Below are positions 9,104 to 19,102 of a stretch of DNA of 64,000 nt, in pieces. A program made the position numbers and the translations under genes. The DNA is from UBA6244 sp965140775 (GTDB taxonomy: Bacteria > Bacteroidota > Bacteroidia > Bacteroidales > F082). The stretch covers positions 248,001 through 312,000 of the forward strand of contig OZ223471.1 of NCBI GenBank assembly GCA_965140775.1, written 5' to 3'. The number at the start of each line of letters is the position of its first letter. The first letter of the stretch is position 1. The notes beneath the pieces are model-generated. The model had not been told where the DNA came from and did not search any database. It saw only the letters and a program-made list of their open reading frames with translations.

Positions 9104-12100
9104 TTAGGTTGATTGAACTAAATTGACAGGCAATAATTTTTCCACGGTTTCCACCGACATGTTTTTGCGTTGGGCATAGTCGGCCAGCTGGTCAGGAAGC
9201 AGCTTGCCCACATTAAAATACTGCGCATCGGGATGGACAAAATAGAAGCCACTTACGGATGCCGCAGGATACATGGAAAAACTTTCGGTGAGTGTTACTC
9301 CCGTATGTTTTTCAGCATCAAGCAAGTTGAAGAGGGTAAGTTTTTCGGAGTGTTCCGGACAGGCAGGATATCCAGGTGCAGGACGAATGCCGGCGTATTT
9401 TTCGCGCAGGATATCCTGTATGTCAAGTTGTTCGTCTTGTGCGTATCCCCATAAATTTTTCCTCACCCGGTGATGAAGCCATTCGGCGGCAGCCTCGGCC
9501 AAGCGGTCGGCCAACACCTTGAGCATGATGGCGTTGTAGTCGTCGTTTTCTGCTTCAAAACGGGCTACATGTGCTTCGATGCCCAGTCCGGCTGTTACCA
9601 CGAAACCACCCACATAGTCAGTGGTTTTTTCCCTTTCGGGAAGAATAAAGTCGCTCAAACACAGGTTGGGTAAGTCGCCCTCTTTTTGTTCCTGATTGCG
9701 CAGAAAATGAAAGGTTTGAAGCAATTCAGATTGGTCGTCATCTGTATAAACGTTAACACTGTCGCCCGTTGCCGTTGCCGGAAATATACCGGCTACACCT
9801 TTGGATTTCAGCCAGTTGTTTTTACGGATGGTTTCCAACATGGCCAGTGCTTCTTCATAAAGTTTTTTGGCTTCTTCGCCCTTAACGGGATCAGTAAAAA
9901 TGTCGGGATATTTGCCATTAAGTTTCCATGCATGGAAAAAGAATGTCCAATCGATGTACGGAATGAGTGTTTCGATGGAGATATTTTCAAAAACGGTAAT
10001 TCCGGGCTTTGCAGGCGCTACCGGTGTATAATTTTCTTTTTTGGGATCAAAAGCATTGGCTCTGGCTTTTTCCAGACTGATGTATTGATGTTGATTTTGC
10101 TGGCCGGCGTTCTTTTGGCGAAGTGCTTCGTATTCTTGGGCAATTTGCCTGGTGTAAGCACTTTTTTCGTTGGGATTCAACAATTTGTCGGCCACACCTA
10201 TTACCTTTGAGGCATCGCGCACATGCACCACGGGTTGCGCATAGTGGGGCGCAATTTTCACGGCAGTGTGAATGGGTGAAGTAGTGGCGCCGCCAATCAA
10301 CAGCGGGATGTCCATGCCCCGGCGTTCCATTTCTTTGGCCACATGTACCATTTCTTCCAGCGAAGGGGTAATCAGTCCGCTCAATCCCAGCAATACGGCC
10401 TTTTCCCGGATCACAGTTTCCAGAATCACCTCCGCCGGAACCATCACGCCCAGGTCGATGACTTCGTAATTGTTGCAAGCCAGCACCACGCCCACAATGT
10501 TTTTGCCGATGTCGTGCACGTCGCCTTTCACGGTGGCCAGCACTATTTTGCCATTGGATACCTGTTTTCCCAGACTTTCCAACTCGATATAGGGCAGCAA
10601 AATGGCAACCGCCTTTTTCATTACCCGGGCGCTTTTAACCACCTGAGGCAAAAACATACGTCCGGAGCCAAACAAATCACCCACCCTGTCCATGCCTTTC
10701 ATCAGGGGTTGCTCGATGATGTCGAGGGCGCGTGGGTAGTGGGCGCGGGCTTCTTCCACGTCCACATCAATAAAGTCGAGGATGCCTTTTACTAAGGCAT
10801 GTTCGAGTCGCTCTTCAACAGGCAAACTACGCCATGCACTTACTTGTTGTTCCTTTTCTTTACCCGAATCTTTCATGTTTTCGGCGAAAGCCAGGAGGCG
10901 CTCGGTGGCATCACGACGACGGTTGAGTACCACATCTTCCACCAACGTTTTTAAATCGGAAGGTATTTCATCGTAAATCTGCAACATGCCCGGATTTACA
11001 ATGCCCATGTCCATGCCTGCCTTGATGGCGTGAAACAAAAACACCGAATGGATGGCTTCGCGGAGCACATTGTTGCCACGAAACGAAAACGACAGGTTGC
11101 TTACGCCACCACTCACTTTGGCAAGGGGCAGGTGCTCCTTGATCCATTTCACCGCATTGATATAGTCAACCGCGTAGTTGTTGTGCTCCTTGATTCCGGT
11201 GGCAATGGCCAGAATATTGGGGTCGAAGATGATGTCCTCGGCGGGAAAGGCGATTTTTTCGGTCAGCAGCTTGTACGAACGTTCGTATATCTCTATTTTT
11301 CGCTGAAAATCAGCGGCCTGCCCTTGTTCGTCGAAGGCCATCACCACCACCGCAGCGCCATAACGACGCACCAGTTTGGCGTGGTGTAAGAATTCTTCTT
11401 CCCCGTTTTTAAGACTGATGGAGTTCACAATGCCCTTTCCCTGAATGCATTTCAGTCCGGCTTCAATCACTTCCCAGTTGGAGGAATCGATCATGATGGG
11501 CAAACGCGATACATCGGGGTCGGAAGCCAGCATATTAAGGAAGGTGGTCATCTCATGGGGACCATCCAGCATGCCATCGTCCAGGTTCACATCCAGAATT
11601 TGGGCACCTCCTTCCACCTGATGACGGGCCACGGTGAGGGCTTCTTCGTATTTTTTGTCGCGAATCAAACGGGCAAACTTGATGGAACCGCTTACATTGG
11701 TTCGTTCGCCAATGTTGATGAAGTTCTTTTCCTTTTCAATTCTAACGGGTTCCAGTCCGCTTATTTCGGTAATATGTTGTGAAACAGGTTTTTTTCGTGT
11801 GGTGTACTGTGCCGCCAATCGGGCAATTTCACGGATGTGATCGGGCGTGGTACCACAGCAACCACCCACAATGTTCAGATTTTGGTTCTCTAAAAAGCCT
11901 TTGATATGACGACCCATTTGTTGAGGTGTTTCGTCGTATTCGCCAAACTGGTTGGGAAGTCCGGCATTGGGATACACACTTACGTTGAAAGGTGCCAAGC
12001 GCGACAGTTCTTCCAAATGGGGCCTGATTTGTTCTGCTCCCAGCGAACAGTTGAGTCCAACGCTCAGCAAGTCGATGTGAGAAGTGGAGTTGAAAAATGC

Positions 12101-12778
12101 CTCCAGGGTTTGTCCCGAAAGGGTTCGTCCGCTGGCATCGGCAATGGTTCCGGAGACCATCACGGGAATGCGGCTTCCCTTTTCTTCGGCCAACAGATCG
12201 ATGGCAAACAAAGCCGCTTTGGCGTTGAGTGTATCGAAGATGGTTTCCACCAGCAGGACGTCGGCACCTGCTTCCAACAAGGCTTTGGCCTGTTCGTAGT
12301 AGTTGTCGCGCAACTGATCGAATGAGGTGCTACGGTAGCCCGGGTCGTTCACATCCGGCGACATGGAGGCCATTTTGTTGGTAGGGCCCATGGCACCGGC
12401 CACAAAACGGGGTTTTTCATGATTTTTTTCGGTGAAGGCATCCGCGGCCTGTCGTGCCAAAGTTACGGCGGCATGGTTGATTTCGCTCACCAATGCTTCC
12501 ATGCCATAGTCGGCCATGGAAATGCGGGTAGCGTTAAAGGTATTGGTTTCGATGATATCCGCACCCGCTTCCAGGTAAGCCTCGTGTATCTCGCGGATGA
12601 TGTGCGGTTGGGTGAGGTTGAGCAGGTCGTTGTTGCCCTTTTGGAGGATGGTTACGTTGGCGAAACGCTTGCCGCGATAATCCGCTTCTTCCAGTTTATG
12701 GCGCTGAATCATGGTGCCCATGGCGCCGTCGAGCACCAGTACCCTTTTCTTTATTTCGGTAAAAATGGATGTTTTCAT
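9104..12778 (-). CDS. metH: Cobalamin-dependent methionine synthase
   Basis: Transfers a methyl group from 5-methyl-THF to homocysteine through cobalamin; cytoplasmic. The 1224-residue chain has the full MetH order: homocysteine domain (zinc Cys in GLNCSLG and GGCCGTTPDHI near 305), pterin domain (NIGERTNVSGS near 350), cap plus cobalamin domain with the axial His motif DVHDIGKNIVG near 754, and the C-terminal SAM-dependent reactivation domain (PAPGYPACPEH). The start at 12778 is chosen over ATG 12805 because GGAG lies ten bases upstream of it. A SAM-I riboswitch and a terminator-like hairpin precede it. Confidence 0.96.
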   Translation of the reverse strand: MKTSIFTEIKKRVLVLDGAMGTMIQRHKLEEADYRGKRFANVTILQKGNNDLLNLTQPHIIREIHEAYLEAGADIIETNTFNATRISMADYGMEALVSEINHAAVTLARQAADAFTEKNHEKPRFVAGAMGPTNKMASMSPDVNDPGYRSTSFDQLRDNYYEQAKALLEAGADVLLVETIFDTLNAKAALFAIDLLAEEKGSRIPVMVSGTIADASGRTLSGQTLEAFFNSTSHIDLLSVGLNCSLGAEQIRPHLEELSRLAPFNVSVYPNAGLPNQFGEYDETPQQMGRHIKGFLENQNLNIVGGCCGTTPDHIREIARLAAQYTTRKKPVSQHITEISGLEPVRIEKEKNFINIGERTNVSGSIKFARLIRDKKYEEALTVARHQVEGGAQILDVNLDDGMLDGPHEMTTFLNMLASDPDVSRLPIMIDSSNWEVIEAGLKCIQGKGIVNSISLKNGEEEFLHHAKLVRRYGAAVVVMAFDEQGQAADFQRKIEIYERSYKLLTEKIAFPAEDIIFDPNILAIATGIKEHNNYAVDYINAVKWIKEHLPLAKVSGGVSNLSFSFRGNNVLREAIHSVFLFHAIKAGMDMGIVNPGMLQIYDEIPSDLKTLVEDVVLNRRRDATERLLAFAENMKDSGKEKEQQVSAWRSLPVEERLEHALVKGILDFIDVDVEEARAHYPRALDIIEQPLMKGMDRVGDLFGSGRMFLPQVVKSARVMKKAVAILLPYIELESLGKQVSNGKIVLATVKGDVHDIGKNIVGVVLACNNYEVIDLGVMVPAEVILETVIREKAVLLGLSGLITPSLEEMVHVAKEMERRGMDIPLLIGGATTSPIHTAVKIAPHYAQPVVHVRDASKVIGVADKLLNPNEKSAYTRQIAQEYEALRQKNAGQQNQHQYISLEKARANAFDPKKENYTPVAPAKPGITVFENISIETLIPYIDWTFFFHAWKLNGKYPDIFTDPVKGEEAKKLYEEALAMLETIRKNNWLKSKGVAGIFPATATGDSVNVYTDDDQSELLQTFHFLRNQEQKEGDLPNLCLSDFILPEREKTTDYVGGFVVTAGLGIEAHVARFEAENDDYNAIMLKVLADRLAEAAAEWLHHRVRKNLWGYAQDEQLDIQDILREKYAGIRPAPGYPACPEHSEKLTLFNLLDAEKHTGVTLTESFSMYPAASVSGFYFVHPDAQYFNVGKLLPDQLADYAQRKNMSVETVEKLLPVNLVQST

Positions 12779-12840
12779 AGATATTTCACTCCGTTTAAAT
12801 GGCATTTGTTGGTTGTTTCAACCGCGGCAATTGCTTCACA

Positions 12841-12861
12841 AGAAAAAGAACCCAAGTTCCT
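12841..12861 (-). terminator. Attenuator hairpin of the SAM riboswitch
   Basis: On the minus strand AGGAAC, a four-base loop and GTTCTT form a six-pair stem followed directly by a U-rich tract. It sits between the aptamer and metH, where a SAM-stabilised terminator would be expected. The stem is short, so a translational mechanism remains possible. Confidence 0.45.
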
Positions 12862-12906
12862 AAGCAGCTACCAAATGACAATACAATTTTTCATCAGTTA
12901 ACAATT

Positions 12907-13018
12907 AATTTATCATTTCCTACTCATTTAGAGTAAGTTAGGTATTGGCACCTTTTCCTTGCAGCAGGTTGCCAGGGTTTCCATGAGCCTAATCTCTCCA
13001 CCCTTCTTTATAAATCAC
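12907..13018 (-). ncRNA. SAM-I (S-box) riboswitch
   Basis: Reading the minus strand, the hallmark segments occur in order: AAGGGTGGAGAGATT (kink-turn side of P2), TGGAAACCCTGGCAACC, and GGTGCCAATACC (P3/J3-4). A P4 hairpin ACTC/GAGT follows. P1 is closed by GATTTAT near 13011-13018 with ATAAATT at 12907-12913. It lies about 130 bases upstream of metH and about 25 bases after a predicted transcription start. High S-adenosylmethionine should lower metH-metF expression. This is a classical S-box layout; I judge it by conserved bases, not by a covariance search. Confidence 0.9.
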
Positions 13019-13048
13019 TACATCCTCGAACGGACATGAATTATGGTG

Positions 13049-13056
13049 CAAATATA
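13049..13056 (-). promoter_or_regulatory. -7 box of metH-metF promoter
   Basis: TATATTTG on the minus strand fits the Bacteroidota consensus TAnnTTTG exactly and is followed by GCACC. It places the start of transcription near 13043, about 25 bases before the riboswitch P1 stem. No clear TTTG -33 box is seen. Confidence 0.6.
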
Positions 13057-13147
13057 GAATTATTTTAAATAAGGAGGAATTTGTTGCTGTAAAAGGCAAG
13101 AATTCAAAGCCTGATTCCATTCCGATTAGTATCAAAACAAATTTAAC

Positions 13148-13184
13148 CGCAAAGCCCGCCAAGTTTTTCGCCAAGTTCCTCAGA
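13148..13184. repeat. Intergenic direct repeat, copy 1
   Basis: A 37-bp unit beginning CGCAAAGCCCGC and containing TTTTTCGCCAAGTTCC; 35 of 37 bases match the copy at 13381-13417. Such CGCAAAG-rich units are common intergenic repeats in Bacteroidota. Between the copies are two short palindromes, CGACCCCGACGGGGTCG (13233-13249) and ATCCCTTCGGGAT (13287-13299). No gene is seen from 13057 to 13565. Confidence 0.7.
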
Positions 13185-13380
13185 AGAATCCGAAGGATTC
13201 CAATGTTTATAGCAATGGAGGCGTATATTGTTCGACCCCGACGGGGTCGTATGGTTTGCTTTGGCAATTGTTTCTATAAACATGTCATCCCTTCGGGATT
13301 TCAACATCAACCATGCCACAGAACGGATTAAAACAGACACATCGAACCCAACCCGAAAAATAACAAAACAATTTATTAAT

Positions 13381-13417
13381 CGCAAAGCCCGCGAAGTTTT
13401 TCGCCAAGTTCCGCAGA
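13381..13417. repeat. Intergenic direct repeat, copy 2
   Basis: Second copy of the 37-bp CGCAAAG repeat at 13148-13184, in the same orientation, with two mismatches. Confidence 0.7.
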
Positions 13418-13565
13418 GTCTTTTTCATACAAAATTCAGTTTATCAACATTATACATTTTATGTACCATGTGAGAAAATATTAACCGAAATGATTTTAAC
13501 GGCCATTTCATGCATGAACGACTTTTCGGAGTGGACTCAAGGATAGGTTATTCGGAGTTGAAAAA

Positions 13566-14177
13566 TTAAGTACGGGTTGATTGGAAAAACGAATCATAGT
13601 CCTTCCGTGAATTAATATTCAGTAGTACATCCTGAGAATCTACTTCCAACCTTTTGCCATTGAATACATTTAGCAACTGTCTAAAATCCTGAAATTCACT
13701 TTCGTTGTCACGGAGAACACCAATTATTTTTTCCGATAGCAGCAAAGGATGTCCACCTTTTTTTTCAAAAACAGGCTTGTTAAAATCCAACGTTCCCAGA
13801 TGATCCAACAACTGATTTAATAAATCCTTGCTCAGAAAAGGGTTATCGATGTTATGAATGAAACAAGTCTTTTTTTTCTGGAGGGCTTTGGCACCCAGAT
13901 GAATGGAATGGAGCCTTCCTTTTTCAGGATATGAATTGATAATCAGTGTGATGTATGGTTCAATCAATTCCAAATGTTTACGATATTCCTTGAAGTCCCT
14001 CTCATTCACCACCACCACCAATTCCGAAATTCCCGATTGTATATAGATGTCTGTCAGATAGCTCAAAAAGGTACCTCCAGATGGATGTTCAAGCAGAAAT
14101 TTGGGCTTCCCCATCCGCATGGATTGGCCGGCAGCCAGAATAATCGCACCACATGCCCCGATCTTTGTATTTAGCAT
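13566..14177 (-). CDS. MocA/MobA-like nucleotidyltransferase
   Basis: A 203-residue NTP-transferase. The N-terminus has the nucleotide-binding signature ILAAGQSMRMGKPK (14-27), and HNIDNPFLS supplies the metal-binding Asp. Family members (MocA/YgfJ) attach CMP or GMP to the molybdopterin cofactor of xanthine dehydrogenase-type enzymes. It is transcribed divergently from ygfK, with xdhD further downstream, mirroring the mocA-xdhD-ygfK-ssnA linkage of E. coli, so a role in maturing the cofactor of XdhD is likely. Specificity for CTP versus GTP cannot be read from sequence. Confidence 0.82.
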   Translation of the reverse strand: MLNTKIGACGAIILAAGQSMRMGKPKFLLEHPSGGTFLSYLTDIYIQSGISELVVVVNERDFKEYRKHLELIEPYITLIINSYPEKGRLHSIHLGAKALQKKKTCFIHNIDNPFLSKDLLNQLLDHLGTLDFNKPVFEKKGGHPLLLSEKIIGVLRDNESEFQDFRQLLNVFNGKRLEVDSQDVLLNINSRKDYDSFFQSTRT

Positions 14178-14252
14178 GGTTCAAAATTACGCCAATTTCA
14201 AAACCTGACCTACTTTTCACTAAATTTGGAGGTTTATATTGAAAGTTCACTT

Positions 14253-17200
14253 ATGACGGATCACTTTGCCCTCATTCCTGTCGATTTGATGTTGAAAAAT
14301 ATCCTCGACGAATACCATAGTCACAACCGTATTTTTGGCATACCCAAAAGTCTGTTTTTTGTTCCCAAAATGGAAGACACCATTTGCTCTTCCCGATTTG
14401 GCCAATGGATGGAAACGCCCATTGGAGTAGCCGCCGGACCGCACACCCAACTTACACAAAATATCGTGGCTGCCTGGCTTACGGGTGCCCGATTCATCGA
14501 GCTCAAAACCATACAAACCCTCGACGAACTGGAAGTTTCAAAGCCTTGCATCGACATGCAGGACGAGGGCTATAATTGCGAATGGTCGCAGGAGTTGAAG
14601 ATTCATGAGTCCTTCGATCAATACCTCAACGCCTGGATCATCATCCATGTGCTAAAGGATTTGTTGGGCCATCAACAAAAGGAAACCGGCTTTATTTTTA
14701 ACATGAGTGTGGGCTACAACTACGAAGGCATTCTGAAAGAAAATGTGCAGTGGTTTTTGACAAATATGGACGATGCTTCGGGGTTGTTGCACCAAAAATT
14801 GGACTTGTTGGCAAAAATCTATCCTAAAATCCAATCCCTGAAAATTCCCAACCAACTCAGCAACAACGTTACCCTGAGTACCATGCATGGTTGTCCGCCT
14901 GAAGAAATCGAACAAATAGCCCATTACCTGCTCAGCGAGAAAAAGTTACACACCACGGTTAAGCTGAATCCAACACTGTTGGGCAAAGACACCTTATACA
15001 AAATCATGGAGCAATCCGGTTTTGCTACCCAAGTGCCGGAAGCGGCCTTTGAACACGACCTGAAATACGAAGATGCGGTGCCCATGCTCCAACGACTGCA
15101 GGCCACGGCAAACACGCACAAGCTGACTTTCAGCGTCAAGCTCACCAACACCCTCGAAAGTAAAAACCACAAGCAGGTTTTTCCGGCCAACGAACCCATG
15201 ATGTACATGAGTGGCCGTGCCTTGCATCCCCTTTCGGTGAAATTGGCCGAAAAACTTCAAAATACCTTCGATGGAAAGCTCGACATCAGTTTTTCGGGGG
15301 GTGCCGACGCCTTCAATGTGGTGGATTTGGTAAATGCAGGACTTTGTCCCATTACCGTTTGCTCCGATTTGTTAAAGCCGGGAGGATACGGACGCTTGTT
15401 CCAATATATCAAATTGTTACGCGAAGCTATGGCCGCAACCTATTCCGATGATTTGCCGGAAATGAGCCATAAAAAAATCCGTTGCCTGTGCTGTTCGGAT
15501 GAAGATGCTGCCTGGCGGAATTTGAAAAATTATGCTGCCCATGTACAGCAAAACCCTGCTTACAGAAACATTCACTTCAAAACGCCAACCATCAAAACCA
15601 GACGGGAGCTGAAGCCTTTTGACTGTATCCATGCGCCATGTGTGGATACCTGTCCCACCAACCAAGATATTCCCGAATATTTGTTGCAAACCGCTAAAGG
15701 AAATTTTGAAGAGGCTGCCCATGTCATTCTCCAAACCAATCCTTTTCCGCAAACCACAGGCATGGTCTGCGATCATTTGTGTCAAACACGCTGTACACGA
15801 ATAAATTACGACGATCCTCTACTTATCAGGGAGGTCAAGCGTTTTGTGGCGGAAAAGGTGTTGAAGGGTTCCCCTAAGGCCAACAGCAAGCCGGACAACG
15901 GTAAAAAAGTGTCAATTATCGGAGCCGGTCCTGCGGGATTGTCATGTGGCTACTATTTAGCCAAAGCAGGTTTCCGGGTGGAGATTTATGAACGCAAGTC
16001 CCAACCCGGAGGCATGGTGCTAGGTGCCATTCCGGCTTTCCGTTTGCCGGATGAGGATTATGATGTGGATTTGCAGCGAATCTTGTCGGAGGGAGTGAAA
16101 ATTCATTTTAACACACACGTGAATAAGGATTTGTTTGAAACCTTGCGAAAAGAATCCGCTGCTGTGTTCATTGCTGCCGGAGCCCAAAAATCCATCAAGC
16201 TAACCGTGGATGGGATGGAAGCCAAAGGGGTACTCGACCCGTTAGAATTTTTGTTCCATGCGAAAAAGTCGCTTCCCACCGGATTTGGACAACAGGTCAT
16301 CATTATCGGAGGTGGCAATACTGCCATGGATGCAGCCCGCACGGCTTTCCGGCTGGTGGGCGACCGCGGCAAGGTGACCATCGTATATCGTCGTACCCTC
16401 ACCCAAATGCCCGCCGATCAGGGAGAAATTAAAGCTGTTTTGGAGGAAGGTGTAGAGGTAATCGAGCTTACAGCTCCCGTCAGGGTAATTCAAAATGAAA
16501 GTCAGGTTTCCGGATTGCAATGCATGAAAATGAAGCTGGGCGAACCTGACAACTCCGGCAGAAGACGACCCATACCTATTGAAGGTTCCGAGTTTATTTT
16601 AGAAGCCGATACCATCATTCCGGCCATTGGACAAGAACTTGATTTGGAATTTATTGATAAAGAAACGTTTAAGGACAAACAATATAAAACAAAATTACCC
16701 AATGTATATGTCGGAGGTGATGCCTTGCGTGGAGCCTCCACGGCCATCAATGCCATTGCCGACGGACGAAAAGTGGCAGAGATGATGATTGCGGATGTCC
16801 AAAGCTCTCATGAAGATTATCAAAAACCTTCCATACGTTCGGTTGATTATGAGGAGCTTATGTTTAAAAAAACCCAACGGAATCATGGGATTGTTCCACA
16901 AGAAACCCCTTTGAGCGACCGAAAGAACTTTCAATTAGTCACTTCCACGCTTACACAAGAGGAAGCCATCACCGAGTCGTCGCGCTGCCTGCAATGCGAT
17001 GTGTTGTGTAATGTGTGCACCACCGTTTGCCCTAACCTGGCTTTTAAATCCTACCAAATTGTGCCCGTTCATTATCACCTTTCCAAACTCGTAATCCACA
17101 ACAATCAGGTGCATTTGGCGGATGATGTGGCCTTTAAAGTTGATCAGCCATACCAAATTTTGCATCAGGAAGAATGGTGCAATCAGTGTGGCAATTGCAC

Positions 17201-17519
17201 CACGTTTTGCCCCACTTCCGGTGCTCCCTGGCGTGAGAAACCACATGTTTATTTCTCCAAAAGCGCCCTCCAACAAAACGGCGATGGATATTATTTTGAT
17301 GACGAACAACAATGCCTCCATCGCCTGAACCAAGGTAGCTGGGCCACCCTGAAACAAGAAAATGATCAGTTCCTGTTCAGTGAAGCGGGTGTTGAATTAC
17401 AGCTAAATGCATCCACCTTCGACATCGTTGGGTGGCATCTCGATTCCAAAGAAAACAAAGAAATTACCCTGTCAAATGCCGCCGAAATGAGCGTTGTTTG
17501 GCAAGGGTTTCACCAATAG
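14253..17519 (+). CDS. ygfK: YgfK-like multidomain iron-sulfur flavoprotein
   Basis: Close homologue of E. coli YgfK (once called putative selenate reductase subunit), now linked to anaerobic purine and urate breakdown; it probably moves electrons between NAD(P)H and the purine pathway. The 1088 residues comprise a dihydroorotate-dehydrogenase-like barrel (TPIGVAAGPHTQL, STMHGCPPEEIE), a Cys-rich linker (CIHAPCVDTCP, then CDHLCQTRC), a GltD-like two-dinucleotide domain (GAGPAGLSCGYYLAKAG near 555, GGGNTAMDAAR near 681), and C-terminal 4Fe-4S motifs (CDVLCNVCTTVCP near 914, CNQCGNCTTFCP near 975). ATG 14253 aligns with the E. coli start; an in-frame TTG at 14226 overlaps GGAGG. It leads the rightward cluster and sits 75 bp from the divergent mocA-like gene. 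Confidence 0.93.
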   Translation: MTDHFALIPVDLMLKNILDEYHSHNRIFGIPKSLFFVPKMEDTICSSRFGQWMETPIGVAAGPHTQLTQNIVAAWLTGARFIELKTIQTLDELEVSKPCIDMQDEGYNCEWSQELKIHESFDQYLNAWIIIHVLKDLLGHQQKETGFIFNMSVGYNYEGILKENVQWFLTNMDDASGLLHQKLDLLAKIYPKIQSLKIPNQLSNNVTLSTMHGCPPEEIEQIAHYLLSEKKLHTTVKLNPTLLGKDTLYKIMEQSGFATQVPEAAFEHDLKYEDAVPMLQRLQATANTHKLTFSVKLTNTLESKNHKQVFPANEPMMYMSGRALHPLSVKLAEKLQNTFDGKLDISFSGGADAFNVVDLVNAGLCPITVCSDLLKPGGYGRLFQYIKLLREAMAATYSDDLPEMSHKKIRCLCCSDEDAAWRNLKNYAAHVQQNPAYRNIHFKTPTIKTRRELKPFDCIHAPCVDTCPTNQDIPEYLLQTAKGNFEEAAHVILQTNPFPQTTGMVCDHLCQTRCTRINYDDPLLIREVKRFVAEKVLKGSPKANSKPDNGKKVSIIGAGPAGLSCGYYLAKAGFRVEIYERKSQPGGMVLGAIPAFRLPDEDYDVDLQRILSEGVKIHFNTHVNKDLFETLRKESAAVFIAAGAQKSIKLTVDGMEAKGVLDPLEFLFHAKKSLPTGFGQQVIIIGGGNTAMDAARTAFRLVGDRGKVTIVYRRTLTQMPADQGEIKAVLEEGVEVIELTAPVRVIQNESQVSGLQCMKMKLGEPDNSGRRRPIPIEGSEFILEADTIIPAIGQELDLEFIDKETFKDKQYKTKLPNVYVGGDALRGASTAINAIADGRKVAEMMIADVQSSHEDYQKPSIRSVDYEELMFKKTQRNHGIVPQETPLSDRKNFQLVTSTLTQEEAITESSRCLQCDVLCNVCTTVCPNLAFKSYQIVPVHYHLSKLVIHNNQVHLADDVAFKVDQPYQILHQEEWCNQCGNCTTFCPTSGAPWREKPHVYFSKSALQQNGDGYYFDDEQQCLHRLNQGSWATLKQENDQFLFSEAGVELQLNASTFDIVGWHLDSKENKEITLSNAAEMSVVWQGFHQ

Positions 17520-17542
17520 TAAACACGAACTATAATTATAAC

Positions 17543-19012
17543 ATGGACACAAAAGAAAAAGTACTCGAAAACACCATCCAACGGTGCAGGGAACGTCACA
17601 TCATCCTTCCCACTTACAAACAAATGCGGCATCCTGAATTGGTACCTCAAAAAATTAAGGACAAACTGGCCAACATCGGCCTCTGGGACCTGAACTCACT
17701 CAACCTCTTCCGCATCACCTGGAAAAACGAACCCAAAGACTTTGGCGGGAAATTCGGGGGAGTTAATTATCTGGAAATTCCCTCTGAACTCTCCGGGGTA
17801 AAGGCCCGCATCATCGTCCTTATCGGAAAATATTTTCCCACCGGCGCGCATAAGGTAGGCGCTACCTTTGGTCCGCTGGTCGAAAAGCTGGTCACCGGCC
17901 GTTTCGATCCCACCCGCCAAAAAGCCCTGTGGCCCTCCACGGGAAACTATTGTCGCGGAGGTGCTTACGACAGTTATCTGCTTGGTTGTGAATCCATTGC
18001 CGTATTGCCTCAAGGGATGTCGCAGGAGCGTTTCGACTGGTTACACAAAGTGGGTGCCGAAGTGTTTGCCACACCGGGAAGCGAAAGCAACGTGAAGGAA
18101 ATTTACGACAAGGTGAAGGTGCTGAAAGCCGAACGAGGCGATGGCATCGTCAACCTCAATCAGTTTGAAGAAATCGGCAATCCGTTGTGGCATTATGCCG
18201 TCACCGGACCGGCCATGGAGGAAGTGTATGACCAGGTTAAAAAACCAAACCAACGATTTAGTGGCGTATTTTTAACCCAGGGTTCGGCCGGAACCTTGGG
18301 CAGCACCGACTACCTGCGCGAAAAATTTCCACACGTGAAAGTGTGTGCCGGGGAAGCCCTGCAATGTCCCACACTCCTCGAAAACGGCTATGGCGAGCAC
18401 CGCATCGAAGGTATTGGCGACAAGCATGTTCCGTGGATTCACAACATCCGCAACATGGACATGGTGGCTGCCATCGACGACAATCCCAACATTCGCTTGA
18501 TGCGCCTGTTCAATGAACCTGCCGGAAAAGAATTTCTGAAAAACGAACTTCATCTGGATGCCGGATTGGTGGAAAAATTAAGTCTGTTGGGCATTTCATC
18601 CATCGCCAACCTGATGGGCTCCATCAAATTGGCCAAGTATTATGAAATGGACGAAAACGACATGCTGTTTACCGTGGCCACCGATTCCATGGACATGTAC
18701 CAATCGCGTTTAACGGAGGAAAATCAAAAACATGGCCCATTTACCAACCGTGATGCCGCCGTTAGTTTTGATTCGGATTTGCTGGGGCTGAACATCGACC
18801 ACATGCTCGAAATGACCTACTATCAGAAAAAGCGCATGCACAACCTCAAATATTTTACCTGGATTGAGCAGCAAGGCAAAACCGTGGAAGAGCTCAACGC
18901 CCAATGGTACGACGAAAACTACTGGAAATCACACTACGCCAAGGTTCAGGAATGGGATGACGAAATCAATGCTTTCAATGAGCGGACGGGGGTGATGAAA
19001 GAGTATAGTTAA
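17543..19012 (+). CDS. Fold-type II PLP-dependent enzyme (cysteine synthase superfamily)
   Basis: A 489-residue enzyme of the tryptophan-synthase-beta/cysteine-synthase fold. The likely Schiff-base lysine is Lys104 in PTGAHKVGATFG; an Asn-containing STGNYCRGGAY matches the substrate-carboxylate loop, and LTQGSAGTLGSTD the phosphate-binding loop. It begins 23 bp after ygfK, so it is in the same operon. Related genes accompany ygfK in other anaerobes. In the E. coli cluster the PLP slot is held by YgeX, a 2,3-diaminopropionate ammonia-lyase; this protein could do a comparable beta-elimination, but it is not an obvious YgeX orthologue and I do not assign a substrate. Confidence 0.8.
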   Translation: MDTKEKVLENTIQRCRERHIILPTYKQMRHPELVPQKIKDKLANIGLWDLNSLNLFRITWKNEPKDFGGKFGGVNYLEIPSELSGVKARIIVLIGKYFPTGAHKVGATFGPLVEKLVTGRFDPTRQKALWPSTGNYCRGGAYDSYLLGCESIAVLPQGMSQERFDWLHKVGAEVFATPGSESNVKEIYDKVKVLKAERGDGIVNLNQFEEIGNPLWHYAVTGPAMEEVYDQVKKPNQRFSGVFLTQGSAGTLGSTDYLREKFPHVKVCAGEALQCPTLLENGYGEHRIEGIGDKHVPWIHNIRNMDMVAAIDDNPNIRLMRLFNEPAGKEFLKNELHLDAGLVEKLSLLGISSIANLMGSIKLAKYYEMDENDMLFTVATDSMDMYQSRLTEENQKHGPFTNRDAAVSFDSDLLGLNIDHMLEMTYYQKKRMHNLKYFTWIEQQGKTVEELNAQWYDENYWKSHYAKVQEWDDEINAFNERTGVMKEYS

Positions 19013-19065
19013 AAACAGGGATCGGACAACAATCCGTGATTTGAAATGGGTTGATAAGTATTTCT

Positions 19066-19073
19066 TAATTTTG
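19066..19073 (+). promoter_or_regulatory. -7 box of DUF1016 gene 1
   Basis: TAATTTTG fits TAnnTTTG, with TTTG at 19040-19043 as a possible -33 box 22 bases upstream. It gives the inserted nuclease gene its own promoter within the purine cluster. Confidence 0.45.
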
Positions 19074-19102
19074 AAGCGGAAGAAGTCTATAGGTATAGAG
19101 CT

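Noticed and set aside
8033..9112. Open frame of 359 codons opposite metF
   Set aside because: Shadow of metF; no known domain and no promoter.
13143..13473. Small open frames in the region upstream of the SAM riboswitch
   Set aside because: They are made of repeat units and palindromes common in intergenic DNA; not plausible genes.
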